Origin: JAIEPW01 sp964471915
GTDB lineage: Bacteria > Acidobacteriota > Terriglobia > Bryobacterales > Bryobacteraceae
NCBI GenBank assembly: GCA_964471915.1
Contig: CAYYID010000024.1
Location: 3,561-67,560 of the forward strand
Length of the DNA stretch: 64,000 nt
Reading direction: 5' to 3'
Both the position numbers and the translations under genes were made by a program. Of this stretch, positions 27,188 through 36,217 are shown piece after piece. The number at the start of each line of letters is the position of its first letter. Positions within the stretch are counted from its first letter, which is position 1. Under the pieces are notes generated by a model, which ran no database searches, was not told where the DNA came from, and saw only the letters and a list, made by a program, of their open reading frames with translations.

Positions 27188-28177
27188 TTGACGGAACACG
27201 CGATTCTGGACCGGTTTTCGCGTCTGCGGATGCTGGTGGCCGGCGACGTAATGCTCGACCGCTACTGGTGGGGACAGGCGAACCGGCTGTCGCCGGAGGC
27301 TCCGGTGCCCGTGGTGCGGATTGAGCGCACGTCGCTGTTGCCGGGAGGCGCGGCGAACTCGGCGGCGAATCTGGTATCGCTGGGAGCGCGGGCCACGCTG
27401 GTCGGCGTGATCGGCGAGGACACGGAGGGCGCGGAACTCGGCGCCCTGGCCGAGCGGCTGGGCATCGACCCGAGCGGCCTGGTTCGGACGGCGCGGCCGA
27501 CCACGACCAAGACGCGGGTGGTGGCGCACCATCAGCATGTGGTCCGGGTGGACGCCGAGGATACGGAACCGGTGGGCGCGGGCGACGGCGGGCGGGTGCG
27601 CGCGGCGATCGAGGCGCGGCTGGCCGATTGCGACGGCGTGCTGGTGTCGGACTACGCCAAGGGCGTGATCACGCCGGAACTGCTGCAGCCGGTACTGGCC
27701 GCGGCGCGCGAGCGCGGCAAGCCCGTGTTCGTGGATCCCAAGGGCGCGGACTGGAAGCGGTACCTGGGCTGCACGGTGCTGAAGCCGAACCGCCTGGAAC
27801 TAGGCGTGCTGGCGGGGCGGCCGGTGCGCAACCACGAGGAGACGCTCGAGACCGGGTGCGAGCTGTCGCGCCGTATGCCGGGCACGCGGATCCTGGTGAC
27901 GGAAGGCGGCGACGGCATGACGCTGTTTCAGGACGGGGCGGCGGTGGAGCGCGAAGTGCCCCCGAAGCAGGAAGTGTTCGACGTAACGGGCGCGGGCGAC
28001 ACGGTGCTGGCGGCGCTGGCGCTGGCGGTGTGCGCCGGGGCGACCTACCGGCAGGCGATGCACGTGGCGGGCGCGGCCGCGGCGCTGGCGATCCGCGTGG
28101 TGGGCACGGCGGCGATCGGGCGCGAGGAACTGCGCGCGGCGCTGTCCGAGGAAGTGCCCGCGGCACCGAGGTCCTGA
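27188..28177 (+). CDS. rfaE1: D-glycero-beta-D-manno-heptose-7-phosphate kinase
   Basis: A 329-residue PfkB/ribokinase-family enzyme that phosphorylates D-glycero-D-manno-heptose 7-phosphate at C1. The substrate region LLPGGAANSAANLVSLG, the HldE-specific VAGDVMLDRYWWG and the catalytic DVTGAGDTVLAALALA (Asp271) are present. It equals the N-terminal half of HldE; the adenylyltransferase half is encoded separately two genes downstream. Translation starts at TTG 27188, supported by GGAAGGGG at 27173-27180. First gene of an operon ending at galE. Confidence 0.93.
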   Translation: MTEHAILDRFSRLRMLVAGDVMLDRYWWGQANRLSPEAPVPVVRIERTSLLPGGAANSAANLVSLGARATLVGVIGEDTEGAELGALAERLGIDPSGLVRTARPTTTKTRVVAHHQHVVRVDAEDTEPVGAGDGGRVRAAIEARLADCDGVLVSDYAKGVITPELLQPVLAAARERGKPVFVDPKGADWKRYLGCTVLKPNRLELGVLAGRPVRNHEETLETGCELSRRMPGTRILVTEGGDGMTLFQDGAAVEREVPPKQEVFDVTGAGDTVLAALALAVCAGATYRQAMHVAGAAAALAIRVVGTAAIGREELRAALSEEVPAAPRS

Positions 28178-28186
28178 CGCGGGCGA

Positions 28187-29350
28187 ATGAACCTCCGTCT
28201 TCAGCTCCTGCTCGATCATTACGCCGGCGGCTTCCTGCAGGCCTCGCTGAAGCTGCCGACCATCCTGCTCGGCAAGCTCCTGCGGCGCAGCCACGACCTC
28301 TCGGCGTGCAAAGAGATCGCGGTGCTGAAGCTGCTGGGCGGCGGCAGCCTGGTGATCGCCTATCCGGCGCTGGTGGCGCTGAAAGAACTGCCGCACGTGG
28401 AGCGGCTGATCCTGGTGACGTCGCCCGCGATCAAGCCGTTCGGCGAGACGCTGGGGATCTTCGACGAGATCGTCGTGATCCGCGACACGTCCCTCGGCTC
28501 GCTGGCGGTGGATTCCCTGCGGGCGATCGTGCGGCTGTTCCGCATCGACGCCTTCATTGACCTGGAGATCCACAGCAAGCTGACCACCGTGTTCTCGTTG
28601 CTCACCTGCGCGCGCAACCGGGTGGGCTTCTTCACCAGCTTCGCTTTCTGGCGGCGGCACCTGAACACCCACCTGCTGTTCTGCAACATCGCCAACGGCA
28701 TTTACAACTTCTATGACCAGCTGGCGGCGATCTTCGGCGCGCAGGCCAAGCCCATGGCGGAGTGCATCGCCCGGTTCCGGAAAGAGAAGGGCGCCGGCGA
28801 GCCGGACGGACGCCAGGTGCGGATCGCGATGGCGACCACGTGTTCGGGTTTAAGCAAGGAGCGCATGCTGCGGCCCACAGACTGGCCGGAGATCCTGGCG
28901 GAGCGGCTGGCGCCGTACGGCGGCAAGCCGGCGGAGGTCCACTTGCTCGGAGCGCCGGGCGACAAGGCGGAACTCGCGGAACTGGGCGCGCTGCTGCAAG
29001 GGCGCCTGCCGGAGATCACGATCGTAAACCAGGCGGGCAAAACCAAGCTGGACGAATCGGTGCGTCTGCTGGCGGGGATGGACGAAGTGCTGTGCATCGA
29101 TTCCGCGCTATTGCATTTCAGCCGTCTGCTGGGGCGGAAGGTGGTCTCGTATTGGGGGCCGACGGATCCGGCGCTGCTGTTGCGCCCGTTTCCCGGGGCG
29201 CGCGACGAGGTGCATTACCGGAAGATCGCGTGCTCCCCGTGCGTACACCTGGCGCACCGCGCACCCTGCCGGGGCAACAACCATTGCATGCGGCTGGCGG
29301 TGGATCCGGACGCCGAGGTCCCGGAGAATCCGCCGTGGATGTTCCACTAA
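28187..29350 (+). CDS. GT9 family ADP-heptose:LPS heptosyltransferase-like protein
   Basis: A 387-residue cytoplasmic GT-B transferase of family 9. The C-terminal half carries the ADP-heptose-binding features: CIDSALLHFSRLLGRKVVSYWGPTDP. The Cys-rich end (CSPCVHLAHRAPCRGNNHCM) is common in this family. It is encoded between the heptose kinase and the adenylyltransferase-phosphatase fusion, so ADP-heptose is the likely donor; the acceptor would be a lipid-linked core or another surface glycan. Confidence 0.88.
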   Translation: MNLRLQLLLDHYAGGFLQASLKLPTILLGKLLRRSHDLSACKEIAVLKLLGGGSLVIAYPALVALKELPHVERLILVTSPAIKPFGETLGIFDEIVVIRDTSLGSLAVDSLRAIVRLFRIDAFIDLEIHSKLTTVFSLLTCARNRVGFFTSFAFWRRHLNTHLLFCNIANGIYNFYDQLAAIFGAQAKPMAECIARFRKEKGAGEPDGRQVRIAMATTCSGLSKERMLRPTDWPEILAERLAPYGGKPAEVHLLGAPGDKAELAELGALLQGRLPEITIVNQAGKTKLDESVRLLAGMDEVLCIDSALLHFSRLLGRKVVSYWGPTDPALLLRPFPGARDEVHYRKIACSPCVHLAHRAPCRGNNHCMRLAVDPDAEVPENPPWMFH

Positions 29351-29382
29351 CCGCGCCCGCTGCTTACACTGGAAGTCCCGAC

Positions 29383-30402
29383 ATGGATCCTGGCGCCAAG
29401 ATACTTTCGCTCGAAGCTACGGACGCCTGGGTGGCGGCCCAGCGCGCCGCCGGCAAGCGGATCGGGTTCACCTGCGGGAGCTTCGACCTCATGCACGCGG
29501 GGCACGCCCAATACCTCGCCCGGGCGCGCGAGCGGTGCGACGCGCTGCTAGTCGCCGTGAACACCGACGCTTCGGTGGCCAGTTACAAGAATCCGCACCG
29601 GCCGGTGAACCCGTGGCGGGAGCGGGCGTATCTGATTGCAGCCCAAGGCGCGGTGGACGCGGTCACGGAACTGGCGGAGCAGCGTCCCCTAAACCTGCTG
29701 TTGCGCTGGAAGCCGGAGCTGTATTTGAAGGGCGGGGATTACGCCGCCGGGAGCCTGAAATCGGCCGAGGCCGTCGAGGCCTACGGCGGCGCGGTGGCCG
29801 TGATCGCGTCGGATTTCGCTACGAGCACCACCAAGATGCTGGAGCGGATCCGGGTGCTAGAACTGCACGAGCGCCCGTTGCCGGCTCCGGCGGCGGAGGT
29901 CCGCGGGCTGGTGCTGCTCGACCGCGATGGCACGCTGATCCGGGATGTCCCGTTCCTGCACGAGCCGGGCAAGGTGGAGTTGCTTCCCGGAGTGGGCGAA
30001 GGGCTGCGCCTGTTGCAGGACGCCGGGATGCGCCTGTGCGTGGTGACGAACCAGCAAGGGATCGGGCTCGGCTACTTCACCGTGCAGGACTTCATCGCGG
30101 TGAACCAGCAGATGCTGCGGCTATTCGGTCCGCACGGGATCGCGATCCACCGGATCTATTACTGCCCGCACTCGCTAGCCGAGGATTGCGCGTGCCGCAA
30201 ACCGCGGGGTGCGATGGTGGCGCAGGCGGTGGCCGAGAGCGGCCTGCCCGCGGCGCGGTGCGTGATGATCGGCAACACGGCGGCGGACGCCGCGGCGGCC
30301 CAGGCGGCGGGGATCGCGGCGGTGACGCTGGGCGATCCGGAGACGCCGGACTTCGCGGCGGCGGCGCGGCGGGCGCTGGCCCATCTAGGAGAGGCGAGAT
30401 GA
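29383..30402 (+). CDS. Fusion: heptose 1-phosphate adenylyltransferase (RfaE2) and heptose bisphosphatase (GmhB)
   Basis: A 339-residue bifunctional enzyme. Residues 1-165 are a cytidylyltransferase-like domain with HAGH at 38-41 and FTCGSFDLMHAGH, the C-terminal half of HldE. Residues 172-339 are a HAD phosphatase of the GmhB type: LLDRDGTLI with catalytic D180 and D182, VTNQQGIG, and the zinc loop CPHSLAEDCACRKP. The second domain removes the C7 phosphate of the bisphosphate and the first then adds AMP to C1, so the fusion carries two consecutive steps. The ATG at 29383 fits the domain edge; the next gene overlaps by four bases. Confidence 0.92.
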   Translation: MDPGAKILSLEATDAWVAAQRAAGKRIGFTCGSFDLMHAGHAQYLARARERCDALLVAVNTDASVASYKNPHRPVNPWRERAYLIAAQGAVDAVTELAEQRPLNLLLRWKPELYLKGGDYAAGSLKSAEAVEAYGGAVAVIASDFATSTTKMLERIRVLELHERPLPAPAAEVRGLVLLDRDGTLIRDVPFLHEPGKVELLPGVGEGLRLLQDAGMRLCVVTNQQGIGLGYFTVQDFIAVNQQMLRLFGPHGIAIHRIYYCPHSLAEDCACRKPRGAMVAQAVAESGLPAARCVMIGNTAADAAAAQAAGIAAVTLGDPETPDFAAAARRALAHLGEAR

Positions 30403-31022
30403 ATTCGGCATTGATCGCGGACGCCGCGGCGCGCCTGCGGCGGCACGTGGAGGCGAGCATCGAGACCAAGCAGCGGGTGCTCGCCGAGTGCGAGCCGGCG
30501 ATCCTGGGGGCGGCGGCGCGGTTCGCCGCCACGCTGGCGGCCGGGAGGAAGATCCTGCTGGCGGGCAACGGCGGCAGCGCGGCGGACGCCCAGCACCTTG
30601 CCGCGGAGTTCGTGGGTCGGCTGAGCAGCGCGGTGGAGCGGCAGGGACTGGCGGCGATCGCGCTGACCACGGACACTTCGGCGCTCACGGCGATCGCGAA
30701 CGACTACGGGTTTGCCCGCGTGTTCGAGCGCCAGGTGGAGGCGCTGGGGTTGCCGGGCGACCTACTGGTGGGGATTTCGACGTCGGGCAACTCAGAAAAC
30801 ATCCTGCGGGCGGTGGCGCGCGCCCGCGAGGCGGGACTTGCCACCATCGGCCTGACGGGCGCGGGCGGCGGCAAGATGGCGGCGGCGTGCGACCTGTGCA
30901 TCGCGGTGCCTTCGAGCGTTACGCAGTACATTCAGGAGTCGCACATCATGATCGGGCACATTCTGTGCGAGCTGGCCGAGCGGTCGCTCGGCTTCGGAAC
31001 GGGAGAGACAGCGAAGGCATGA
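30399..31022 (+). CDS. gmhA: Sedoheptulose 7-phosphate isomerase
   Basis: A 207-residue SIS-domain enzyme making D-glycero-D-manno-heptose 7-phosphate from sedoheptulose 7-phosphate, the first committed step of heptose synthesis. AGNGGSAADAQHLAAEFVGR and GISTSGNSENILRA are the sugar-phosphate-binding signatures. The family usually spans 190-200 residues. The start ATG overlaps the previous stop (ATGA) and its own stop overlaps the galE start in the same manner, so all are translated together. Confidence 0.94.
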   Translation: MNSALIADAAARLRRHVEASIETKQRVLAECEPAILGAAARFAATLAAGRKILLAGNGGSAADAQHLAAEFVGRLSSAVERQGLAAIALTTDTSALTAIANDYGFARVFERQVEALGLPGDLLVGISTSGNSENILRAVARAREAGLATIGLTGAGGGKMAAACDLCIAVPSSVTQYIQESHIMIGHILCELAERSLGFGTGETAKA

Positions 31023-31993
31023 AGCAACCGGTACTGGTGGCAGGCGGAGCGGGCTATATCGGTAGTCACACGGCGAAGGCGCTGCGCGACGCCGGCCGGG
31101 TGCCGGTGGCGCTCGACAACCTGGTGACGGGGAATCGCTTCGCGCTGCGGTATGGCCCGTTCGAGGAAACAGCGATCGAGGACGGCGCCCGCGTGGGTGA
31201 AATCCTGCGGCGGCACGGCATCGAGACCGCGATCTTCTTCGCAGGTTACATCAATGTGGGCGAGGCTTCCGCGAACCCGGCAAAGTACTACGAGAACAAC
31301 GTGGTTCACGCGCTGCGCTTTGTGGACGCGGCGCGCGCCAACGGGCTGAAGCACGTGGTTTTCTCGTCGAGTTGCGCGATCTACGGCGTGCAGACGAAGA
31401 TGCCGATCGCCGAGGACGCGACGGTGAACCCGCTGAACGCCTACGCCGAGTCGAAGTTGTTCTTCGAGCACGCGCTGCGCGACTACGACCGGGCGTACGG
31501 GCTGCGGCACGTGAACCTGCGGTACTTCAACGCGGCGGGGGCGGACCCGGCGGGCGAGATCGGCGAGGCGCACGATCCCGAAACGCACCTGATCCCGAAT
31601 GCCATCTACGCGACGATGGGCAAGGCGCGGCTGAAGATCTTCGGGACGGACTATCCCACGCCGGACGGCACGCCCCTGCGGGACTACGTCCACGTCACGG
31701 ATCTGGCGGACGCGCACGTGCGGGCGGTGGATTACCTGGAAGCGGGCGGCGCGTCGGACTCGTTCAACCTGGGCGCCGGGCACGGGACCTCGGTGCTGGA
31801 AATCGTCCAGCTCGTCGAGGAGATCACCGGGCGGGAAGTGGCTCGCGACATCGGTCCGCGCCGGGAAGGCGACGCCCCCGCGCTGATCGGCGACTACGCA
31901 AAGGCCCGGCGGGTGCTGGGCTGGGAGCCCCGGCATTCGGATCTACGTACGATCGTCCAGACCGCCTGGGCCTGGCACGCCAGCCGCGCGTGA
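31019..31993 (+). CDS. galE: UDP-glucose 4-epimerase-like protein
   Basis: A 324-residue short-chain dehydrogenase/reductase of the extended GalE type. GGAGYIGSHTAKAL binds NAD; SSSCAIYG and YAESK form the Ser/Tyr/Lys catalytic set; NLRYFNAAGADP and LRDYVHVTDLADAHVRA are GalE signatures. It interconverts UDP-glucose and UDP-galactose, or close relatives. It is the last gene of the heptose operon. The sequence favours GalE over HldD (ADP-heptose 6-epimerase), whose gene is not seen here. Confidence 0.9.
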   Translation: MKQPVLVAGGAGYIGSHTAKALRDAGRVPVALDNLVTGNRFALRYGPFEETAIEDGARVGEILRRHGIETAIFFAGYINVGEASANPAKYYENNVVHALRFVDAARANGLKHVVFSSSCAIYGVQTKMPIAEDATVNPLNAYAESKLFFEHALRDYDRAYGLRHVNLRYFNAAGADPAGEIGEAHDPETHLIPNAIYATMGKARLKIFGTDYPTPDGTPLRDYVHVTDLADAHVRAVDYLEAGGASDSFNLGAGHGTSVLEIVQLVEEITGREVARDIGPRREGDAPALIGDYAKARRVLGWEPRHSDLRTIVQTAWAWHASRA

Positions 31994-32046
31994 CGTTTTG
32001 CCAACCGGGGCGTCACACGTTAGAATCCCCATCATAGGAGGCGGAC

Positions 32047-33180
32047 ATGCGCTTGATTCTCGTGGGAATGGCCCTGACGCTGGCGGCGTGGGGCGCGGCC
32101 AAAGACTGGACGGAGGGCGCGCTCAAGGCCCGGTCCTTCAGCAAGATGACGTTCGGCCCGGACGGCACGCTGTTCGTCGGCGACGCAATCGGCGCCCGGA
32201 TTTACGCCCTCGATCTGGGCGACAAGCAGGCTGCAGCGGTTTCGGCGCCGCTCGAGATCGCCGACATCGAGGCGAAGATCGGGGCTCTGCTCGGCGCGGA
32301 TGCCAAGGACGTGCTGATCCACGACCTGGCCGTGAACCCGGTGTCGAAGAACGCGTACCTCACGGTCTCGCGCGGCCGGAAGAACTTCACGAAGCAATGG
32401 ACGCTCGCCAACGACGCGGCCAACGCGAACGTGCTGCTCCGCATCACGCCCGCCGGGGCCATCGACGAGGTGAAGCTCGACAAAGTGAAGCACACCTGGG
32501 TGGATATCGCCAATCCGATCGCGGAGGGTAAGCCCGCGGCGTCGTGGAAGAAGGCGCCAGAGTCCGAGCGCGCGGACGCCGTGAGCGACATGCGGTTCGT
32601 CAACGGCAAGCTGTATGTCGCGGGGCTCTCGAACGAGGAGTTCGCGTCGACGATGCGCGTGTACGACTACCCGTTCACGGCGGGCGCGGCGTCGGTGCGG
32701 CTGGAGGTGTACCACGGCGCGCACGGCAAGTGGGAGACCGAGAGCCCGGTGCGGAGCTTTCTGCCCCAGACGATCCAGGGCAAGCCGTACCTGCTGACGT
32801 CATACCTCTGCACGCCGGTGACGCTGTTCCCGGTCGACGAGCTGAAGGATAAGGCGCACGTCAAGGGAACGACGATCGCGGAGCTGGGCTTCGGGAACTT
32901 CCCCGTGGACATGGTGGCCTACCAGCAGCAAGGCAAGAGCTACGTGTTGATCGTGAACAGCACGCGGGGGCTGATGCGGATCTCGGCCGAGGAATTGGCG
33001 AAACCGCACGCGGCGATCACGAAGGCGGTGGAGCAAGGCGCCGGCGCCAAGTTCGAGCAGGTGCGGGGACAAGGAGTGCTGGCCGCCGAGAATTTCGGCG
33101 ACAAGCACCTGCTCGTGCTCCAGCGGAACATCTACACCGGCACTCTGGCGCTGACGACGTGGGCGCTCAACCGGTTCTAG
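32047..33180 (+). CDS. Secreted protein of unknown function, possible beta-propeller
   Basis: A 377-residue exported protein with signal peptide MRLILVGMALTLAAWGAAK. Repeated segments such as FGPDGTLFVGDAIGARIYALDL suggest a beta-propeller. No enzyme motif is seen. GGAGG at 32037-32041 is a clear ribosome site, and TAGAAT at 32021-32026 could be the -10 box giving a short leader. A 3' neighbour of unknown function follows closely. Confidence 0.7.
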   Translation: MRLILVGMALTLAAWGAAKDWTEGALKARSFSKMTFGPDGTLFVGDAIGARIYALDLGDKQAAAVSAPLEIADIEAKIGALLGADAKDVLIHDLAVNPVSKNAYLTVSRGRKNFTKQWTLANDAANANVLLRITPAGAIDEVKLDKVKHTWVDIANPIAEGKPAASWKKAPESERADAVSDMRFVNGKLYVAGLSNEEFASTMRVYDYPFTAGAASVRLEVYHGAHGKWETESPVRSFLPQTIQGKPYLLTSYLCTPVTLFPVDELKDKAHVKGTTIAELGFGNFPVDMVAYQQQGKSYVLIVNSTRGLMRISAEELAKPHAAITKAVEQGAGAKFEQVRGQGVLAAENFGDKHLLVLQRNIYTGTLALTTWALNRF

Positions 33181-33203
33181 GAGCGTGCCGAAAGCGAGGG
33201 CGC

Positions 33204-34271
33204 TTGCCGCTGCCTGACGGTTGCGGCCCGGTTTCGGGCAAAGGCTGGATTCGCGTTCTGGCGCTCGGGCACGCGCTGGCGAGCTTGGCGGCGGCGCAGG
33301 TGACCCTGCGCTACGACCCGAGCGGCGTCGTCGAGGCTCGCGGACTCCAGGCTCCGGCGGGCGAGCCTCCCGAGCAAACACTGCGCGTCTACTTCGGCGC
33401 GGCGGACACACCGATGCTTGGCGAGTACACCTTCACCGGCGGCGTGCTGCGGTTCCGTCCCCGCTATCCCTTTCTGGGCGGGCAGGAGCACCGGGCGGTG
33501 TCCGGCTCCGTCGAACTGCGCTTCACGCCCGAAAGCGAGCCGGCAGCCCCGGCCGCGCGCGTAACGGGCATCTCGCCAGCGCTCGCCGTGGTGCCGGCGA
33601 ACCTGCTGCGCCTCTACGTTCACTTCTCGCGGCCGATGCGCCGCGCCGGCATCGGCCGGCATATCCGGCTGGAGACGGCGGGCGGCCAGCCGGTGGAGGC
33701 GGCGTTTCTCGAAATGGACGACGGGCTGTGGGACCCCGGCGGGCGGCGGCTGACCGTCTTCTTTCACCCGGGGCGGATCAAGCGGGGGCTCGCTTTGGGG
33801 AACCGGCTCGGCCTGCCGCTCCGCGCGGGCGAGCGCTACCGGCTGGTGGTGGCCGCGGACGCGCGGGACGAAGAGGGCCAGCCGCTGGAGGCGGCCTTCC
33901 GGCACGAATTCGCCGCGGGACCGCCGGACCGGGAGTCCCCGGACCCCAGTTCCTGGCGCATCGAGCCGCCCCCGGGCGGGTCGCGCGCGCCGCTGGTGGT
34001 CACCTCGCCGGAGCCGCTGGACGAGGCGCTGTTCGCCCGGCTGGTGACGGTGGCCGACGTGGCGGGGTCCGCACGGGTGGATCCCGATCTGCGGGTGTGG
34101 CGCTTCACGCCGGCCGTGCCCTGGGCCCCGGGGGAGTACCGACTGGAGATCGCGGCCGAACTCGAGGACCTGGCGGGGAACCGTCCCGGACGGCGGTTCG
34201 ACGAACCCGCCGCGGCGGATGGATCGCGGCGCGAAGCGCGCGCCGCGACCCGGGCTTTTCGGATCCGTTAG
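33204..34271 (+). CDS. Secreted protein with Ig-like (Big_5-type) domains, unknown function
   Basis: About 355 residues. The N-terminal part WIRVLALGHALASLAAAQ looks like a signal peptide. VTGISPALAVVPANLLRLYVHFSRPM resembles bacterial Ig-like (Big_5) domains, and a similar second domain follows (PLVVTSPEPLDEALFARLVTV). The start is uncertain: TTG 33204 has GAGGG just upstream; GTG 33159 is an alternative overlapping the previous gene by 22 bases. No catalytic residues are recognised. Confidence 0.55.
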   Translation: MPLPDGCGPVSGKGWIRVLALGHALASLAAAQVTLRYDPSGVVEARGLQAPAGEPPEQTLRVYFGAADTPMLGEYTFTGGVLRFRPRYPFLGGQEHRAVSGSVELRFTPESEPAAPAARVTGISPALAVVPANLLRLYVHFSRPMRRAGIGRHIRLETAGGQPVEAAFLEMDDGLWDPGGRRLTVFFHPGRIKRGLALGNRLGLPLRAGERYRLVVAADARDEEGQPLEAAFRHEFAAGPPDRESPDPSSWRIEPPPGGSRAPLVVTSPEPLDEALFARLVTVADVAGSARVDPDLRVWRFTPAVPWAPGEYRLEIAAELEDLAGNRPGRRFDEPAAADGSRREARAATRAFRIR

Positions 34272-34367
34272 GAACCGGAAAGTGCGCCGCCGGCGTCTAG
34301 AAAGGTAAGCCGCGCGCCGATGGGAGATAATGAGGCGCAGGCGGTACGCGAATAGAAAGAGTGTGGC

Positions 34368-36209
34368 ATGAAGCATAGCTGGGCACTGCTCGCGCTGCTG
34401 GCGGCGCCGGTCCTCTCGGGTCAGCCGCCGAAAGCGGGCAAAGTCGAGACATTCAAACTCGCCGACGTGAAACCGGGCATGAAGGCGGTGGCCTGGACCA
34501 CGTTCACCGGCATCCAGCCCGAAGAGGTCCCGATCGAAATCATCGGGGTGTGGAAGAACGCTTTCGGCCCGCGCCAGGACGTGATCCTCGGCAAGATGGG
34601 CGGCAAGGCGGAACGGACCAACGTGGCGGGCGGGATGTCGGGTAGCCCGGTGTACATCGATGGCAAGCTGGTGGGCGCGGTCTCGCTGAGGATGAGCGTG
34701 TTCTCGCCGGACGCGATTTGCGGCATCACGCCGATCGACCTGATGCTCGAGATCAAGGACTTCGACGACTCGAAGCCGTCGGACGCGCGGACCCCGGATC
34801 AGGCGCCTGCGCGGCGCGCTGCGCAACTGCCCGGCGACCTGCTGGCGCGGGTGGTGAGCGCGGGCGGCCTGGCGCCCGGCGAGCCCCAGCCGTTGCTGAC
34901 CCCGATCGAAACGCCGCTGGTGTTCTCCGGGTTCGCGGAAAAAGTGCTGCGCGAGTTCGATCCGCTGTTCCGGCAGATGGGTTTGCGCGCGGTGCAGGGC
35001 GGCGGCGCGGCGGGCGCGACGGGATCGCCCAAGCCGGTGGCGGGCTGGGAGTCCGCGCTGAAGCCGGGCGAGCCGGTTTCGGGGTTGCTGGTCTCGGGCG
35101 ACATGTCGGTGACCGGCATGGGCACCGTAACGTACAACGACGGCAAGCGGGTGCTTGCGTTCGGACATCCTTTCTTCAACCTCGGACCCGTCAGCATGCC
35201 GATGGCGAAATCCGAAGTGATCATGGTGCTGGCGTCCAGTTTCCAGCCGAACAAGTTCGGCAACGCGACGGACATCGTCGGCGCGCTGAAGCAGGACCGC
35301 CACTCGGGGATCCTGGGCGAGCTGGGTGCGGCCGCGGAGATGATCCCGGTGGACGTGACGGTGCGGTCCTGGACGGGCGAGAACACGGTGCGCAAGGAAA
35401 AGAAGCTGCACTTCAACGTGTTCGTCCACCAGAAGTGGACGCCGTACCTGATGATGCTCACGATGTTCAATTCGCTCGAAGGATTGAACGACCACGCCGA
35501 CGACACGACCTACCGGCTGAGCGGCAACGTCGAGGTGCAGGGCTCCTCGCCGTTGAGCCTGGCGACAATGCTGGCGCCCAGCGACGCGCCGGCGCCGCCG
35601 ACGATGGTGCTCGCCGGGTGGTGGGCCGACCGGTTCAACCGGCTGTTCGCGAACGCGACCGCCATGCCCCAGGTGAAGCGCGTGAACGCCGTGGTGGACC
35701 TGCTGCCGGAGCGGCGGCAGGCGGCGATCGCCAACGCATGGGTGGCCGACAGCGAGGTGCGGGCGGGCGAGGAAGTGCCGGTGACGGTGTTCCTGCGGCC
35801 GTACCGGGGCGAGACGATCCGGCGCACGGTAAGCCTGAAGGTGCCGGCGAACTTTCCGAAGGGCCAGCACCGTATTCTGGTCAGCGACTCCGAGACGCTG
35901 AACCGGATGCAGTCGATGGCCGGGTTCGTCAACCGCGCGTCGCTGGGGCTGAACCAGACGGTGTCTCTCATCAATCAAGAGCGCGCGAACAACCGGCTGT
36001 TCGTCTCGCTGGTGGAGAACCAGCCGACGGCCTACGTCGAGGACAAGGAACTGCCGAGCCTGCCGGCGAGCGTGCAGAACGTGCTGCAGGCGGGCCGCAG
36101 CGCCACCGCGAACCTGGTGCGCTCGCCGGAAACGGCGCGCGAGATGGCCGCGATCCCGTTCGAGTTCGTCGTGACCGGCAGCCAGTCGCTCCGGATCACC
36201 GTTAAGTAA
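34368..36209 (+). CDS. SpoIVB peptidase S55-like secreted protein
   Basis: A 613-residue exported protein (signal peptide MKHSWALLALLAAPVLSG). NVAGGMSGSPVYIDGKLVGA (GMSGSP, residues 89-94) matches the nucleophile motif of S55 peptidases, and GTVTYNDGKRVLAFGHPF (His at 267) matches the His motif. In SpoIVB itself the His precedes the Ser; here the order is reversed. The region after 420 has Ig-like character (RAGEEVPVTVFLRPYRGETI). It is followed 8 bases later by a beta-propeller gene and then a transglutaminase-like gene. Whether it is an active peptidase is not certain. Confidence 0.78.
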   Translation: MKHSWALLALLAAPVLSGQPPKAGKVETFKLADVKPGMKAVAWTTFTGIQPEEVPIEIIGVWKNAFGPRQDVILGKMGGKAERTNVAGGMSGSPVYIDGKLVGAVSLRMSVFSPDAICGITPIDLMLEIKDFDDSKPSDARTPDQAPARRAAQLPGDLLARVVSAGGLAPGEPQPLLTPIETPLVFSGFAEKVLREFDPLFRQMGLRAVQGGGAAGATGSPKPVAGWESALKPGEPVSGLLVSGDMSVTGMGTVTYNDGKRVLAFGHPFFNLGPVSMPMAKSEVIMVLASSFQPNKFGNATDIVGALKQDRHSGILGELGAAAEMIPVDVTVRSWTGENTVRKEKKLHFNVFVHQKWTPYLMMLTMFNSLEGLNDHADDTTYRLSGNVEVQGSSPLSLATMLAPSDAPAPPTMVLAGWWADRFNRLFANATAMPQVKRVNAVVDLLPERRQAAIANAWVADSEVRAGEEVPVTVFLRPYRGETIRRTVSLKVPANFPKGQHRILVSDSETLNRMQSMAGFVNRASLGLNQTVSLINQERANNRLFVSLVENQPTAYVEDKELPSLPASVQNVLQAGRSATANLVRSPETAREMAAIPFEFVVTGSQSLRITVK

Positions 36210-36217
36210 ACCCTGAC

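Noticed and set aside
31019..31993. Assigning the epimerase as HldD
   Set aside because: NLVTGN, the YAESK context and NLRYFNAAGADP are GalE-type; HldD has different signatures.
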